Assembly: GCA_002344065.1 (NCBI GenBank)
Contig: DDTK01000012.1
Location: 248,001 to 312,000 of the forward strand
Direction of reading: 5' to 3'
Length of the DNA stretch: 64,000 nt
DNA from: Flammeovirgaceae bacterium UBA2366
GTDB taxonomy: Bacteria > Bacteroidota > Bacteroidia > Cytophagales > Cyclobacteriaceae
Positions 7,587 through 16,929 of this stretch are shown here, one piece after another; within the stretch, counting starts at the first letter, position 1; each line of letters begins with the position of its first letter. The notes beneath the pieces were generated by a model. It was given only the letters and a program-made list of their open reading frames with translations, was not told the origin of the DNA and ran no database searches. Both the position numbers and the translations under genes were made by a program.

Positions 7587-8798
7587 ATGAACATTCACGA
7601 ATACCAAGGCAAGGAAATACTCAGAAAATATGGTGTGGCGATTCAGCGTGGAATTGTAGCCGATAATCCAGAGGCAGCGCTTCAGGCGGCCAAGGAACTT
7701 CATGCGGAGACAGGTACGCAATGGTTTGTGATCAAATCACAAATACATGCTGGTGGACGTGGTAAGGGTGTCATTAAGGAAACTGGCTCAAAAGGAGTTG
7801 TTCTGGCTAAAAGTCTGGCTGAGGTACCCGAAAAAGTGAAAGCCATTTTGGGCGGAACCTTAGTAACCCACCAAACAGGTCCGGATGGAAAAGTGGTCAA
7901 TAAGGTATTGATTGCCGAAGATGTGTATTACCCAGGTGAAGCCGAGCCTAAAGAATATTACATGAGTATTCTCCTCGACCGTTCAAAGGGTATTCCGGTA
8001 ATTATGGCTTCAACCGAAGGTGGCGTTAACATTGAGGAAGTAGCTGAAACACACCCTGAAAAGATCATTAAGGAATGGATTGATCCAACAATAGGACTGC
8101 AGGCCTTTCAGGCTCGTAAAGTAGCATTCGCGATGGGCTGGGAAGGAAATGCCTTCAAGGAAGGGGTCAAATTCATTCAGTCATTATACAACGCTTATAT
8201 AGGCTTGGATGCATCTATGTTTGAGATCAACCCCCTGCTCAAAACTTCCGACAATAAAATTTTAGCCGTTGACTCAAAAGTAAACCTGGATGACAACGCG
8301 TTGTATCGTCATAAAGATCTGGCAGAACTTCGTGATCTTACGGAAGAGGATCCATTAGAGGTGGAGGCTGGCAAAGCTGGCCTTAACTACGTTAAACTCG
8401 ATGGCAATGTCGGTTGTATGGTTAACGGAGCCGGGCTGGCCATGGCCACCATGGATATCATCAAACTTTCCGGGGGTGAGCCTGCTAACTTCCTGGATGT
8501 GGGTGGTGGAGCCAATGCAGAAACCGTAGAAGCGGGTTTCCGGATTATATTAAAAGATCCCAATGTGAAAGCCATCCTGATTAACATTTTTGGTGGCATC
8601 GTTCGTTGTGACCGGGTTGCCAATGGTGTTGTGGAGGCCTACAAGAAAATCGGAAATATTAATGTTCCCATCATTGTACGACTTCAGGGTACTAACGCTG
8701 AAGAAGGGGCTAAAATCATCGAACAATCCGGGTTGAAGGTTTACTCGGCCATTGTGCTGAAGGATGCCGCTATGAAGGTAAAAGAGGTTTTAGCCTGA
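7587..8798 (+). CDS. sucC: Succinate-CoA ligase (ADP-forming) beta subunit
   Basis: The beta subunit of succinyl-CoA synthetase, which couples succinyl-CoA cleavage to nucleotide triphosphate formation in the TCA cycle. The 403-residue protein opens with the ATP-grasp start MNIHEYQGKEILRKYGV, shows the ATP-grasp loop HAGGRGKGV, and contains the ligase-CoA domain motifs GGANAETVEAGFR, FGGIVRCDRVANGV and RLQGTNAEEGAKI near the C-terminus. Length is normal for the family. The alpha-subunit gene sucD is not adjacent, as is common in Bacteroidota. It probably has its own promoter in the 58-bp gap upstream. Confidence 0.96.
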   Translation: MNIHEYQGKEILRKYGVAIQRGIVADNPEAALQAAKELHAETGTQWFVIKSQIHAGGRGKGVIKETGSKGVVLAKSLAEVPEKVKAILGGTLVTHQTGPDGKVVNKVLIAEDVYYPGEAEPKEYYMSILLDRSKGIPVIMASTEGGVNIEEVAETHPEKIIKEWIDPTIGLQAFQARKVAFAMGWEGNAFKEGVKFIQSLYNAYIGLDASMFEINPLLKTSDNKILAVDSKVNLDDNALYRHKDLAELRDLTEEDPLEVEAGKAGLNYVKLDGNVGCMVNGAGLAMATMDIIKLSGGEPANFLDVGGGANAETVEAGFRIILKDPNVKAILINIFGGIVRCDRVANGVVEAYKKIGNINVPIIVRLQGTNAEEGAKIIEQSGLKVYSAIVLKDAAMKVKEVLA

Positions 8799-8861
8799 GA
8801 ATATTGATATTTTTAAAAAAGGCTTAAAATCACTACTTTAGTGGGATATAATGTGCTTGAT

Positions 8862-9725
8862 ATGAGATTTTTACGTCTATTGTTGGTATTGGTCCTGTTT
8901 TTACCCGAATGGCTCAGCGCACAAAGCTTTTATGCGGTGAGGCGGGAAAGATCTGTTATAGGTTCTGTGGGTTTAGGTACAGCTACCTACTATGGAGAGC
9001 TTGCTAATCCTGGAGATTATTTAGATGCCAAGCCTGCTGTTAATATAGGCATGCAGTATTTTCTCAATAATCGTATTAGCATTCGCTCAGATCTTACCTG
9101 GTTCCAGATTGAAGGTGATGATGCTCAGGCAGATGATGCAAGCCGTGTAAGAAGAAACCTCTCATTCAAGTCAAGCAATATAGAATTAAATGCCATGGGC
9201 TCAATAAACCTGGCTCCCCATGGTCAACGTTACTACCAGCGTCCAAGATTGAATTTTTATGCTACAGCGGGTATAGGCATGTTGTACTCTAATCCTAAAG
9301 CTGAATACCAAGGAGAAACCTATGCCTTACAACCATTACAAACTGAGGGAGTAAAGTACAGCAAATTTAATTTTGTAATACCTTATGGTCTTGGTACACG
9401 AATCATGCTGAATCCCTTTACAAATTTAGTGTTTGAAGGTATTTTTCGTCTCACGTTCACAGATTACCTGGATGATGTTAGTACAGTTCACTTAGGTTCA
9501 GCCGCTTTTTCTGATCCCATTGCTGCCGCACTATCTGACAGAAGGCCAGAGTTAGGATTACCCGAAGTAGCACCCGGCACGCAACGAGGGAATCCGGATA
9601 AGAACGATAGCTACATGATCCTTCAGGCAAAGCTGGAATTTTATATTCCTGATGATGTGTTCTGGAATTCAAACAGCAAGCTTTATCGATCGAAACGTAA
9701 AGCTTACTATAAGAGAAGGCGCTAA
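8862..9725 (+). CDS. Outer-membrane beta-barrel protein (DUF6089-like)
   Basis: A secreted protein of 287 residues from the ATG at 8862. An in-frame GTG at 8841 would add seven residues, but the ATG gives a canonical signal peptide (MRFLRLLLVLVLF, cleavage near LSAQ). The mature part has GSVGLGTATYYGELANPGD, then alternating amphipathic strands with aromatic ends, as expected for a small barrel of about 8-10 strands. The resemblance is to the DUF6089 barrel family found next to housekeeping genes in Bacteroidota. No enzymatic motif is present. The tail YRSKRKAYYKRRR is strongly basic, so the last strand is not C-terminal. It converges with the CapD-like gene. Confidence 0.75.
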   Translation: MRFLRLLLVLVLFLPEWLSAQSFYAVRRERSVIGSVGLGTATYYGELANPGDYLDAKPAVNIGMQYFLNNRISIRSDLTWFQIEGDDAQADDASRVRRNLSFKSSNIELNAMGSINLAPHGQRYYQRPRLNFYATAGIGMLYSNPKAEYQGETYALQPLQTEGVKYSKFNFVIPYGLGTRIMLNPFTNLVFEGIFRLTFTDYLDDVSTVHLGSAAFSDPIAAALSDRRPELGLPEVAPGTQRGNPDKNDSYMILQAKLEFYIPDDVFWNSNSKLYRSKRKAYYKRRR

Positions 9726-9738
9726 CTTAATTAGTTTG

Positions 9739-11643
9739 CTATTTCTGCCGGTCAAGCACTTCGTACCGTGAATAGTTACTTTTAAACTCCGGCACAAGTT
9801 CTTTCATTAAGGCAACCATCTTTAATTCGTTCCGATCGTTTAGCAGGTCCCAGAATAATTCAATATAATTATTGATATCAGAGAAAGCATACTCAGAAAC
9901 ACGCGCTTTCATTATTTTAGGATGATGGGTTGCCACTGTGTTTTCCTTATCTCCCAATAATTCTTCATAAAGCTTCTCTCCTTCCCGCAGTCCGGTAAAC
10001 ACAATTTCAACATCCTTTCCAGGCTCCAATCCTGAAAGTTGAATCATTTTTCTGGCGAGATCAAGTATTTTTATGGATTGTCCCATGTCAAAAATAAAAA
10101 TCTCACCACCCTTTCCCATAGCCCCTGCCTCCAACACTAACTGACACGCTTCAGAGATAGTCATGAAGTAGCGCGTAATTTCGGGGTGGGTTACCGTTAC
10201 AGGGCCACCTTCCTGAATTTGCCTTTTGAATAACGGAATGACGGAGCCATTTGATCCAAGTACGTTACCAAATCGTGTAGTAACAAATAAGGTATGGCGG
10301 GTATCTGCTTTATGAAGGTGGTTGTTTAACGCCTGCACATAAATTTCAGCTATCCGCTTCGAGCATCCCATCACGTTTGTTGGGTTTACCGCCTTATCTG
10401 TAGAGATCATTACAAATTTTTCTACGTTGAGTTTTACGGCAATATCAGCGAGATTCTTTGTTCCCAGAATGTTGCACAGCACCGCTTCGGAAGGATTTCC
10501 TTCCATCATTGGCACATGCTTGTAGGCAGCAGCATGGAAGACTATGTTTGGTTTATGTTCTTCAAATATGGCATCAATACGCTCGTGATTAGTAATATCA
10601 GCCAGGTAAGGAAAGATAGCAACCTCTACTGAAGCTGCATTTAAGTCTCGCTCCAATTCATATAAAGCCGATTCACCCTGATCGATAAGGACAACTTTTA
10701 TAGGTCGATAAGTAATCACCTGGAATACAATCTCTCTACCTATAGATCCTGCTGCTCCGGTTACGACAATAACTTTACCCGCCAGTTCACGGCTGATGTG
10801 TTCGTTGGAGAGACGAATAGCATCGCGACCGAGCAAGTCTTCAATATTGATATCTTTAATCTGGTTCAGACTAAGCTCTCCCCTCACCCAGCGCTCAATC
10901 GGTGGAATGGTTCGTATCTTAACCTGGTGGCGCAGACAACTGTCAACAATTTCAGACTTTCGGTCGAATGGCAAATCCTTTACCGTGATCACCAACTCAT
11001 CCACATTTAGAGAAACCAACAAGTCTTCAATATTCGATTTGTTCCGGTTGAAATAAATGGCAGAACCCGCCAACGCTTTTCCGGCCTTGTTTGTGTCATC
11101 CTCTAGAAAACCTACTACCCGCAAATTTGAAGATGCTTCAATAACCTGTTTGGTTATCATACCGGATTGTCCGGCCCCATAAATCAAAACATTGCTTCGT
11201 TTTTTTAATGCATTTCTGTAGTAGGAGAAGAAATACTTAACCAACAACCTGTAATTAAACAGAAATAAGAATGAAGAGAGAAAGCTTATAAAAATTACCG
11301 AATAAGGAATAAGGTTTTGGTGAACGTTATAATGAAAAACCAGGTTGGTAAAACATACTAATGCTACGTTAATCAATAACATATAAAATATCCGCACACC
11401 ATCCTGAATACCGGTATAGCGTATTATACCCCGATAGCTTCCAGTAATAAAAATGGCTACTGCTCCACTAAGGGTGTAAACAAAAACACCAACCTCAAAA
11501 TCGTTCTTCAGTAAATCAGAAGAGGAAAAATTGAAGCGAAGCAAATACGCCAGCAGGGTTGAAAAAGCAAGAATGGTAAGATCAATGGAAACGATGACCC
11601 ACCGGGGCAATATTTTGAGATTATGGATAACTCTGGAAAACAA
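9739..11643 (-). CDS. Membrane nucleoside-diphosphate-sugar 4,6-dehydratase (CapD/PglF/WbpM-like)
   Basis: A 634-residue polysaccharide biosynthesis protein. Four N-terminal membrane helices (about residues 10-135) are followed by a nucleotide-binding domain (VLIYGAGQSGMITK) and a C-terminal short-chain dehydrogenase domain with GAAGSIGRE near residue 300 and STDKAVNPTNVMGCSKR near residue 420. The Met-x-x-x-Lys arrangement in the latter replaces the usual Tyr-x-x-x-Lys, as in WbpM and PglF. These enzymes convert UDP-GlcNAc to the 4-keto-6-deoxy sugar, the first step to bacillosamine, QuiNAc or FucNAc. The PglE-, PglD- and PglC-like genes upstream on the same strand make a bacillosamine-type sugar plausible. 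It is the last gene of the large locus. Confidence 0.92.
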   Translation of the reverse strand: MFSRVIHNLKILPRWVIVSIDLTILAFSTLLAYLLRFNFSSSDLLKNDFEVGVFVYTLSGAVAIFITGSYRGIIRYTGIQDGVRIFYMLLINVALVCFTNLVFHYNVHQNLIPYSVIFISFLSSFLFLFNYRLLVKYFFSYYRNALKKRSNVLIYGAGQSGMITKQVIEASSNLRVVGFLEDDTNKAGKALAGSAIYFNRNKSNIEDLLVSLNVDELVITVKDLPFDRKSEIVDSCLRHQVKIRTIPPIERWVRGELSLNQIKDINIEDLLGRDAIRLSNEHISRELAGKVIVVTGAAGSIGREIVFQVITYRPIKVVLIDQGESALYELERDLNAASVEVAIFPYLADITNHERIDAIFEEHKPNIVFHAAAYKHVPMMEGNPSEAVLCNILGTKNLADIAVKLNVEKFVMISTDKAVNPTNVMGCSKRIAEIYVQALNNHLHKADTRHTLFVTTRFGNVLGSNGSVIPLFKRQIQEGGPVTVTHPEITRYFMTISEACQLVLEAGAMGKGGEIFIFDMGQSIKILDLARKMIQLSGLEPGKDVEIVFTGLREGEKLYEELLGDKENTVATHHPKIMKARVSEYAFSDINNYIELFWDLLNDRNELKMVALMKELVPEFKSNYSRYEVLDRQK

Positions 11644-11654
11644 TTTATACAGGC

Positions 11655-11834
11655 TTACTCAACCTTCTTCCTTGAATTCAAAAAACGCTTCACGCCCAAG
11701 GCAGCACCCGCTGCCAACAGCCACTCGATACCGGTTATAGGTACATCAGGGTCTCCTCCAGGATCACCCGGTTGAGCCCATAAGGAGGTAGAAAAGATTA
11801 ATAACAAAATGATGATTAAAGCGCGGGTCTTCAT
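11655..11834 (-). CDS. Tail-only secreted protein with PID-CTERM-like exosortase signal
   Basis: A 59-residue protein too short for routine gene calling. Residues 1-20 form a signal peptide (MKTRALIIILLLIFS, cleavage after LWAQ). The mature part begins PGDPGGDPDVPITGI, continues with the hydrophobic run EWLLAAGAALGV and ends in the basic cluster KRFLNSRKKVE. This three-part layout of a short Pro-Ile-(Asp/Thr)-Gly motif, a hydrophobic helix and a basic end is that of exosortase-type sorting tails; PID-CTERM is the name I recall for such tails in Bacteroidota. Here the motif is PIT rather than PID. The ATG overlaps the adhesin stop as ATGA, implying coupled translation. The XrtF exosortase lies 7 kb upstream on the same strand, and processing by it is inferred. 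The mature protein has almost no passenger domain. Confidence 0.78.
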   Translation of the reverse strand: MKTRALIIILLLIFSTSLWAQPGDPGGDPDVPITGIEWLLAAGAALGVKRFLNSRKKVE

Positions 11835-14800
11835 TTGCTGGTCTTAATAATTTTCACTTGATGAACTAGCTCACCTTTCTGTATATGCAAGATATATATT
11901 CCGTCAGCATTCGAGGTTAAGTCGACTGTACCAGACTTAATTGAACCCGAACCTGTAAGTACTGAGGCCGCTTGCTGTTTACCGGTAATGTCCAAAGCCC
12001 TCACCCCCACCGGTGATGCTGATTCAACTTCAATATAAATTTTTCCTATTGTGGGGTTAGGGAATATTTTAATGGTACGATCGAAGGAAGATTCAACGCC
12101 TGTAAATACAAATTGAATATCTGCATTGGTCAGACAGCCCCCGCTTGCAGTTACTTGTAAAGAATATAAGCCTGAAGCATCCGTTTCATAGTATTGACCT
12201 GTGGCTCCTGGTATTGGGGTTCCATTAAGCAACCATTGATTACCGGTTGCGAAATTTGAAATTAATGTATTGCCTTCGTTACTGATTGAAGCTTGCGGGT
12301 ATTGATGAACTACAGCTTGAACCGCCACTCGTTCACCTTCACAACCAATTGCATTTGCAACAGTGGCGTAAAAGGCTTTTGATTCAGTTAATGTTGGAGT
12401 CATAAATGTTGCTCCATTCCCAACAGGCTCCGTTGCTAGAAGTTCATCATACCATAAAACTTGACCAGTTGAATTTGCTACCGACAACTCAACACTACCC
12501 GAGAGGCATCGCTCCGAACCTTGCGGATTCATAATTTGATAGGTCTCATACACCGATACGGGCAGGATTTTCTTAACATTACAGCCAGGAATATAGCCTC
12601 TGATTTCGAAATTAGAAACACCTGGAGATAAGGCAGTGGAAGGCAATGTAAGGACAATGTTCTCACCGTTTCCATTAACGCTTGACGATACGGCAACCGA
12701 ACCTTTAAATATGCGATACAGTACATCCGGCTGTGAATTATTAATCACTACCTCCAAGTCGGTTCCCTGACAAATCTCAGCTTCTGCTTCAATACTAAAA
12801 TCGCTCCTTACTTCTGCACCACTAAAGCGTATGGTAAACCGGGAATCACCAAAACTCAACGGGTTCGCAGTAACCTGAAAAGCATACGTTGATTGATCGC
12901 GTAAATCAATTTCATTACCTGAGAAGTTATCAACCAAGGTCAATCCTATGTAAGATTCAAATGTTTCAATAGACGAGAATTCAAGCGTATAATTACTGGG
13001 TGTAACACTGGAAACATCAAGCTTAACACTCTTAGCGCAATTAAAATCACCAAAAGAATTGATTGCTAATTTTCCAATTTCATCCACTACGGTTGAAAGA
13101 TTTAATGTAGTATTGGGTAATTTCCATGCATCCGCATGCGCATCAAAACCATCAGTTGCATCATCACGGAAGTGTATGATCGCTTCATCGCGATTAGCGC
13201 CATTCGTTAATGCAAATTTCAAAATATTATATTCTGATCGCTCCCTGAAAAACGTGGTTTGTGTTCCGGCTGCCTTCACATTTTCATTGGTGGCCATGTT
13301 GGGAGCAGCTCCAGTAGCCTGTACCCAAAAGCCCTGCCCCATAGCTACATAGCGAGACCCACCGTTAAGACCACCTGAACCTGATGTATATACAGCATAT
13401 TGACCGGTGGCATTGTTTCTGGTATAAATCGTACCACTAATATTGGTGCGCGTCCATCCGGATGGCGCATCCCAATCCATGGTGGATGGATAGGGATTAC
13501 CTACCAGGTTCCAACCATCGTTGGCAGGAATTCCACTGGATGTAAACGTAACACCATAGTTGATGTTGTCGCGGTTAACAGGGCCCCGAACATTCCACAA
13601 AGCTGAGCCAGCAGACAAGAACGGTTCAATATTTCCGCGAATAAAGATGGCGTAACCTCTGCCTGAAGTAAGTGTCTCAGCATTTGACGCTACCGGAAAG
13701 GCAACATATCCATCATCAATGCCTCCCGTAGTTACAGTCTCATCATAACGGAACATGGACGCATTAGTCAAACAACCTGAACAAACACTTGAACCGGTAA
13801 ATGAACCTGTTACAGGAATTTCATTTTGGATATCAGCAACCGTTGCATTTTGAACAGGACTGGAAATGTATCGGTATATCCGGTCATTTGTTCCTTCCAG
13901 CGACATAAACCGTTGCACCGTTACATTACCCTGAACCTGCGCCCCTGCATTCGGGAAAGGTGCGATGGCTGCATCCTGGGTTGGGTCATCGCTGGAGGAG
14001 ATCAGCGTGAATATCCTGTTATTGGCAGCGCCATCGGCATCGAAGGTTGCTGTTAGAGCAAGGGTCAGAACACCGGTCATGTTTTGATTGCTTTCAATAA
14101 TAACATCCGGCACTGCAGATGTATTCGATACACTAATGTTATGAAAGTTTGTAACGGTAGACCCGCTAACAATTTGTGGTGTTGCTGCCGTTCCCAAAAA
14201 TGCAACAGTGCCCGTTCCACTATTATTAAATAAGCCATTATTCGTAAATGAACCGTGGACATTAAAAGTTGAAGGAGGTGTTAATACCCCATTAATGACT
14301 ACATTCTGGAAGGATGGATTATTCAATCCACCCAGTGTAGAGTTACCATTAAATTGAACTGTGCCGGTATTTCGGTTGAATGTACCATTGTTAATAAAGT
14401 TACCCGTTAATGAGATGGTTGATGTTTGTGCATTTAAAGTACCCGATAAATTAAGTATATCGGTAGAAATTGTATTGGCGCCACAAGCAAAGGTGCCGCT
14501 GTTCACAGATAGGGTATTCGCTACCGTTATATCTCCTCCGGCAGTTAGGGTTCCCGAGAGGTTACTGGTCAAATTCTCAAGATTCCCCCGCGCTTCAACA
14601 CCGGCAGTCAAAGTTGTTCCGGAATAAAAAAGATTATAAGGCCCCCCGCCAGGAATTGCACTACCGGCAGAAAATGCTGCCGTATTAAACCGCGTTACAT
14701 CAGCACCGTTGCTAAAAGACAAACCAGAGGTGTTCAAAAAATCACCATCTTGTAATGTAAAAGTATTTTCAACCAACAATGGTGAATTTAAAGTTACCAA

Positions 14801-16822
14801 GGTACCAGCTGTTGGCCTGTTAATATAAAAGGTGCCAAGAGTATTTCCTGTTGGAGAAAAAGAAATCGTTCCTAATATACCTGTGTTAAGAATATTTAAA
14901 GTTGAACTGGCATCAGCGGATAGAAGACCTGTGCCGGTTAGTTGATTACGTAATTCAAGGGTTTGTCCCTCAAAGAATAAGGTTGTTCCTGCACCTAAAT
15001 TCAATGCCCCTCCGGCAGTTAAGTTTGCATTCATGCGAACAAGACCTGAGGTAAGGGTAGTTCCTGCGGTTACGATCAAATCCTCATTAAAAGTTACCAG
15101 TCCCGACCCTGCACGGTTAATTGTGAGTGCTTCGATGGTAGTTGCGCTTGGTAAGGGAAAATCAATACTCAAATCACCCGTTCCATTTATTATCAGATTA
15201 GAATTGGCTCCTGTAAATGAAATAAAATTACCACCGGTTATGTCCCCATTTATGATTAGAGTTGCGTTAGCCGTACCACTGGATACGACAATATCACCTC
15301 CATCTAAAAGTATATTTCCACCAACCGATATTATTCGGGCTGTTCCAACCGTTGTAAAAAGAACATTACCACCAGACAGGTTTAAATTTTCGCCAATATC
15401 TAACCCGTCTAATTCAACTGTAAGATTTCCGGTTTGTACTTCGAGATTACCTCCAATGGTAACAGTAGTTGCAGATGTATTATTTAATGATACACCGGCA
15501 GGATTGTCTATAATGGTTAACGTCCCCGCGACATTCGGCTGACCATTACCAATAAACTGAGGCCCTGTTCCCCCATAAATAATAACTGCTCCGGGGTTAT
15601 ACGTACGATTGGTAACCCGCACATTTCCAACGCCCGTTCCAGCTCCTGTGAAAATTGCACCAGTCCCATTCTCAGATTGAACAACAAGCGTTCCGTCCAC
15701 TGTCAAAGAGCTGTTGGCATTTCCGCGAAGTTGAGACTCACCCAATACAAATAGCGTATTTGAAGCAGGAACAACATAATTAATCGTATTTGAAATTAAG
15801 CCTGTATTACTAAACAAATGGGTCACATCCGTACCAACAAAAATAATATTTCCGTTTGCCGTACCCCCTGCACTTTCAGTAATAGTACCATTCTGTAAAT
15901 CGAAGTTACCGGATATGTTAAGTGTACCCGTTCCATTGGCACCACCAGCAAAGTTAAACTGCCCCCCGGGAGCATTCATAGTAAAATCGCCTGAAAGATT
16001 TATGGTGCCGGTTCCTGTTGTAGTTAAACGAGTGCCGCCTCCTGTAGCATTCGTAGAATTGTAAATCAGATTGCCACCAACATTAACTATGGTATTCGTT
16101 CCAGTTGTAGAAAAATCAACCCTTGAAGTTCCATCAATGGTAAGGTTTCCTGCAATGTTTATGGTTGGATTCTGGTTTACTGATAATCTCAAAATAGAAG
16201 TACCCGTACTTAAAACTTCAACGTTATTCATGGATACCAGAAATCCAGCAATTGTAGCAATACCCGTCTGTGCAGGACAATTCCATATGAAGTTTCCAAA
16301 ATCCTGCCCCCAATTCCCTGCGACAGTCGCTGTGAACGTACCAGTATAACCTTCTATAACCACTTCCGAATCAGCATCCCAATCTGCTAAGGGAATAACA
16401 CCTTGTGCCGTGGTAAACTGATGTCGGTAAACTGAACCGGCAAGAAATGATGCGTTGGCAGCCGTCATTCCAGCATGGGTTGATCCGTTGGCCAGGATAA
16501 ATTCCCCTTCAACAATCAAATTGCCATTTACGGTAATATCTGTACCCGTACCGTTGTTAATCGTTAGCGCTGCCCCTGGATCAACATAAAGCGTTGCGCC
16601 AACCTGAACAGTTGTTTGATCAATCGAAAAATTTGCATTAACATTTATCTGATCGCCAGCCAGAATGGTTATTGTACCAAATGTAAAATCAGGCACAACA
16701 CCGCCTTGCCAACTGGCCGGATTACTCCAGTCTCCACCCCCGGTTCCATTGGATTGAACCTGGGCTTGAACGGTAAAAATGAGAGAGGCAAAACATAAAA
16801 CAACAAACAACGATCTAGCCAT
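11831..16822 (-). CDS. Giant T9SS-secreted beta-helical adhesin-like protein
   Basis: A 1,663-residue secreted surface protein. A signal peptide (MARSLFVVLCFASLIFTVQA) precedes GGGDWSNPASWQGGVVP, a common opening of Bacteroidota surface proteins. Residues of about 50-950 are imperfect repeats of the type GNLTIDGT/GNFDLQNGT, rich in Gly, Asn and Thr, which suggests a long right-handed beta-helix. Residues of about 960-1400 hold a module containing WNLVGNPYPSTMDWD, then Ig/PKD-like segments. The last 80 residues (IKIFPNPTIGKIYIEVE through HQVKIIKTSK) are a type A T9SS sorting domain. The protein should be exported by the type IX system and anchored or released at the cell surface. It is followed by, and overlaps, the tail-only exosortase substrate. 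Confidence 0.9.
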   Translation of the reverse strand: MARSLFVVLCFASLIFTVQAQVQSNGTGGGDWSNPASWQGGVVPDFTFGTITILAGDQINVNANFSIDQTTVQVGATLYVDPGAALTINNGTGTDITVNGNLIVEGEFILANGSTHAGMTAANASFLAGSVYRHQFTTAQGVIPLADWDADSEVVIEGYTGTFTATVAGNWGQDFGNFIWNCPAQTGIATIAGFLVSMNNVEVLSTGTSILRLSVNQNPTINIAGNLTIDGTSRVDFSTTGTNTIVNVGGNLIYNSTNATGGGTRLTTTGTGTINLSGDFTMNAPGGQFNFAGGANGTGTLNISGNFDLQNGTITESAGGTANGNIIFVGTDVTHLFSNTGLISNTINYVVPASNTLFVLGESQLRGNANSSLTVDGTLVVQSENGTGAIFTGAGTGVGNVRVTNRTYNPGAVIIYGGTGPQFIGNGQPNVAGTLTIIDNPAGVSLNNTSATTVTIGGNLEVQTGNLTVELDGLDIGENLNLSGGNVLFTTVGTARIISVGGNILLDGGDIVVSSGTANATLIINGDITGGNFISFTGANSNLIINGTGDLSIDFPLPSATTIEALTINRAGSGLVTFNEDLIVTAGTTLTSGLVRMNANLTAGGALNLGAGTTLFFEGQTLELRNQLTGTGLLSADASSTLNILNTGILGTISFSPTGNTLGTFYINRPTAGTLVTLNSPLLVENTFTLQDGDFLNTSGLSFSNGADVTRFNTAAFSAGSAIPGGGPYNLFYSGTTLTAGVEARGNLENLTSNLSGTLTAGGDITVANTLSVNSGTFACGANTISTDILNLSGTLNAQTSTISLTGNFINNGTFNRNTGTVQFNGNSTLGGLNNPSFQNVVINGVLTPPSTFNVHGSFTNNGLFNNSGTGTVAFLGTAATPQIVSGSTVTNFHNISVSNTSAVPDVIIESNQNMTGVLTLALTATFDADGAANNRIFTLISSSDDPTQDAAIAPFPNAGAQVQGNVTVQRFMSLEGTNDRIYRYISSPVQNATVADIQNEIPVTGSFTGSSVCSGCLTNASMFRYDETVTTGGIDDGYVAFPVASNAETLTSGRGYAIFIRGNIEPFLSAGSALWNVRGPVNRDNINYGVTFTSSGIPANDGWNLVGNPYPSTMDWDAPSGWTRTNISGTIYTRNNATGQYAVYTSGSGGLNGGSRYVAMGQGFWVQATGAAPNMATNENVKAAGTQTTFFRERSEYNILKFALTNGANRDEAIIHFRDDATDGFDAHADAWKLPNTTLNLSTVVDEIGKLAINSFGDFNCAKSVKLDVSSVTPSNYTLEFSSIETFESYIGLTLVDNFSGNEIDLRDQSTYAFQVTANPLSFGDSRFTIRFSGAEVRSDFSIEAEAEICQGTDLEVVINNSQPDVLYRIFKGSVAVSSSVNGNGENIVLTLPSTALSPGVSNFEIRGYIPGCNVKKILPVSVYETYQIMNPQGSERCLSGSVELSVANSTGQVLWYDELLATEPVGNGATFMTPTLTESKAFYATVANAIGCEGERVAVQAVVHQYPQASISNEGNTLISNFATGNQWLLNGTPIPGATGQYYETDASGLYSLQVTASGGCLTNADIQFVFTGVESSFDRTIKIFPNPTIGKIYIEVESASPVGVRALDITGKQQAASVLTGSGSIKSGTVDLTSNADGIYILHIQKGELVHQVKIIKTSK

Positions 16823-16847
16823 AGTACTTCTCTTCAGATATTAGCGA

Positions 16848-16877
16848 CAAAAGTAATCAAAAATCACTCGATTTAAA
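16848..16877 (-). promoter_or_regulatory. Candidate promoter of the adhesin gene
   Basis: On the minus strand TTTA (16877-16874) and TACTTTTG (16855-16848) are 18 bp apart. The second box fits TAnnTTTG exactly and the first is one base from TTTG. The start codon follows about 25 bp later. This would allow the adhesin and its small partner to be expressed apart from the polysaccharide genes upstream. Confidence 0.45.
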
Positions 16878-16900
16878 GGCATTTAATATACTAAATGCCT
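16877..16900 (-). terminator. Hairpin between DegT and adhesin genes
   Basis: A 9-bp perfect stem (AGGCATTTA and TAAATGCCT) with a 6-nt loop lies just after the aminotransferase stop and is followed on the minus strand by TTAAAT. It could end transcription of the upstream operon, although the T-run is poor. Because it abuts the proposed adhesin promoter, an operator role is an alternative. Confidence 0.4.
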
Positions 16901-16929
16901 CTGTTTGTGCCTATTGTAACCACTTAAAT

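Noticed and set aside
7587..8798. Possible citrate or malate-CoA ligase instead of sucC
   Set aside because: Length and the start MNIHEYQGKEIL with FGGIVRCDRVANGV fit the succinyl-CoA synthetase beta subunit better.
15033..15542. 169-codon plus-strand frame inside the adhesin gene
   Set aside because: It is antisense to the repeat region of the adhesin, whose periodic codons keep the opposite strand open; no known domain.
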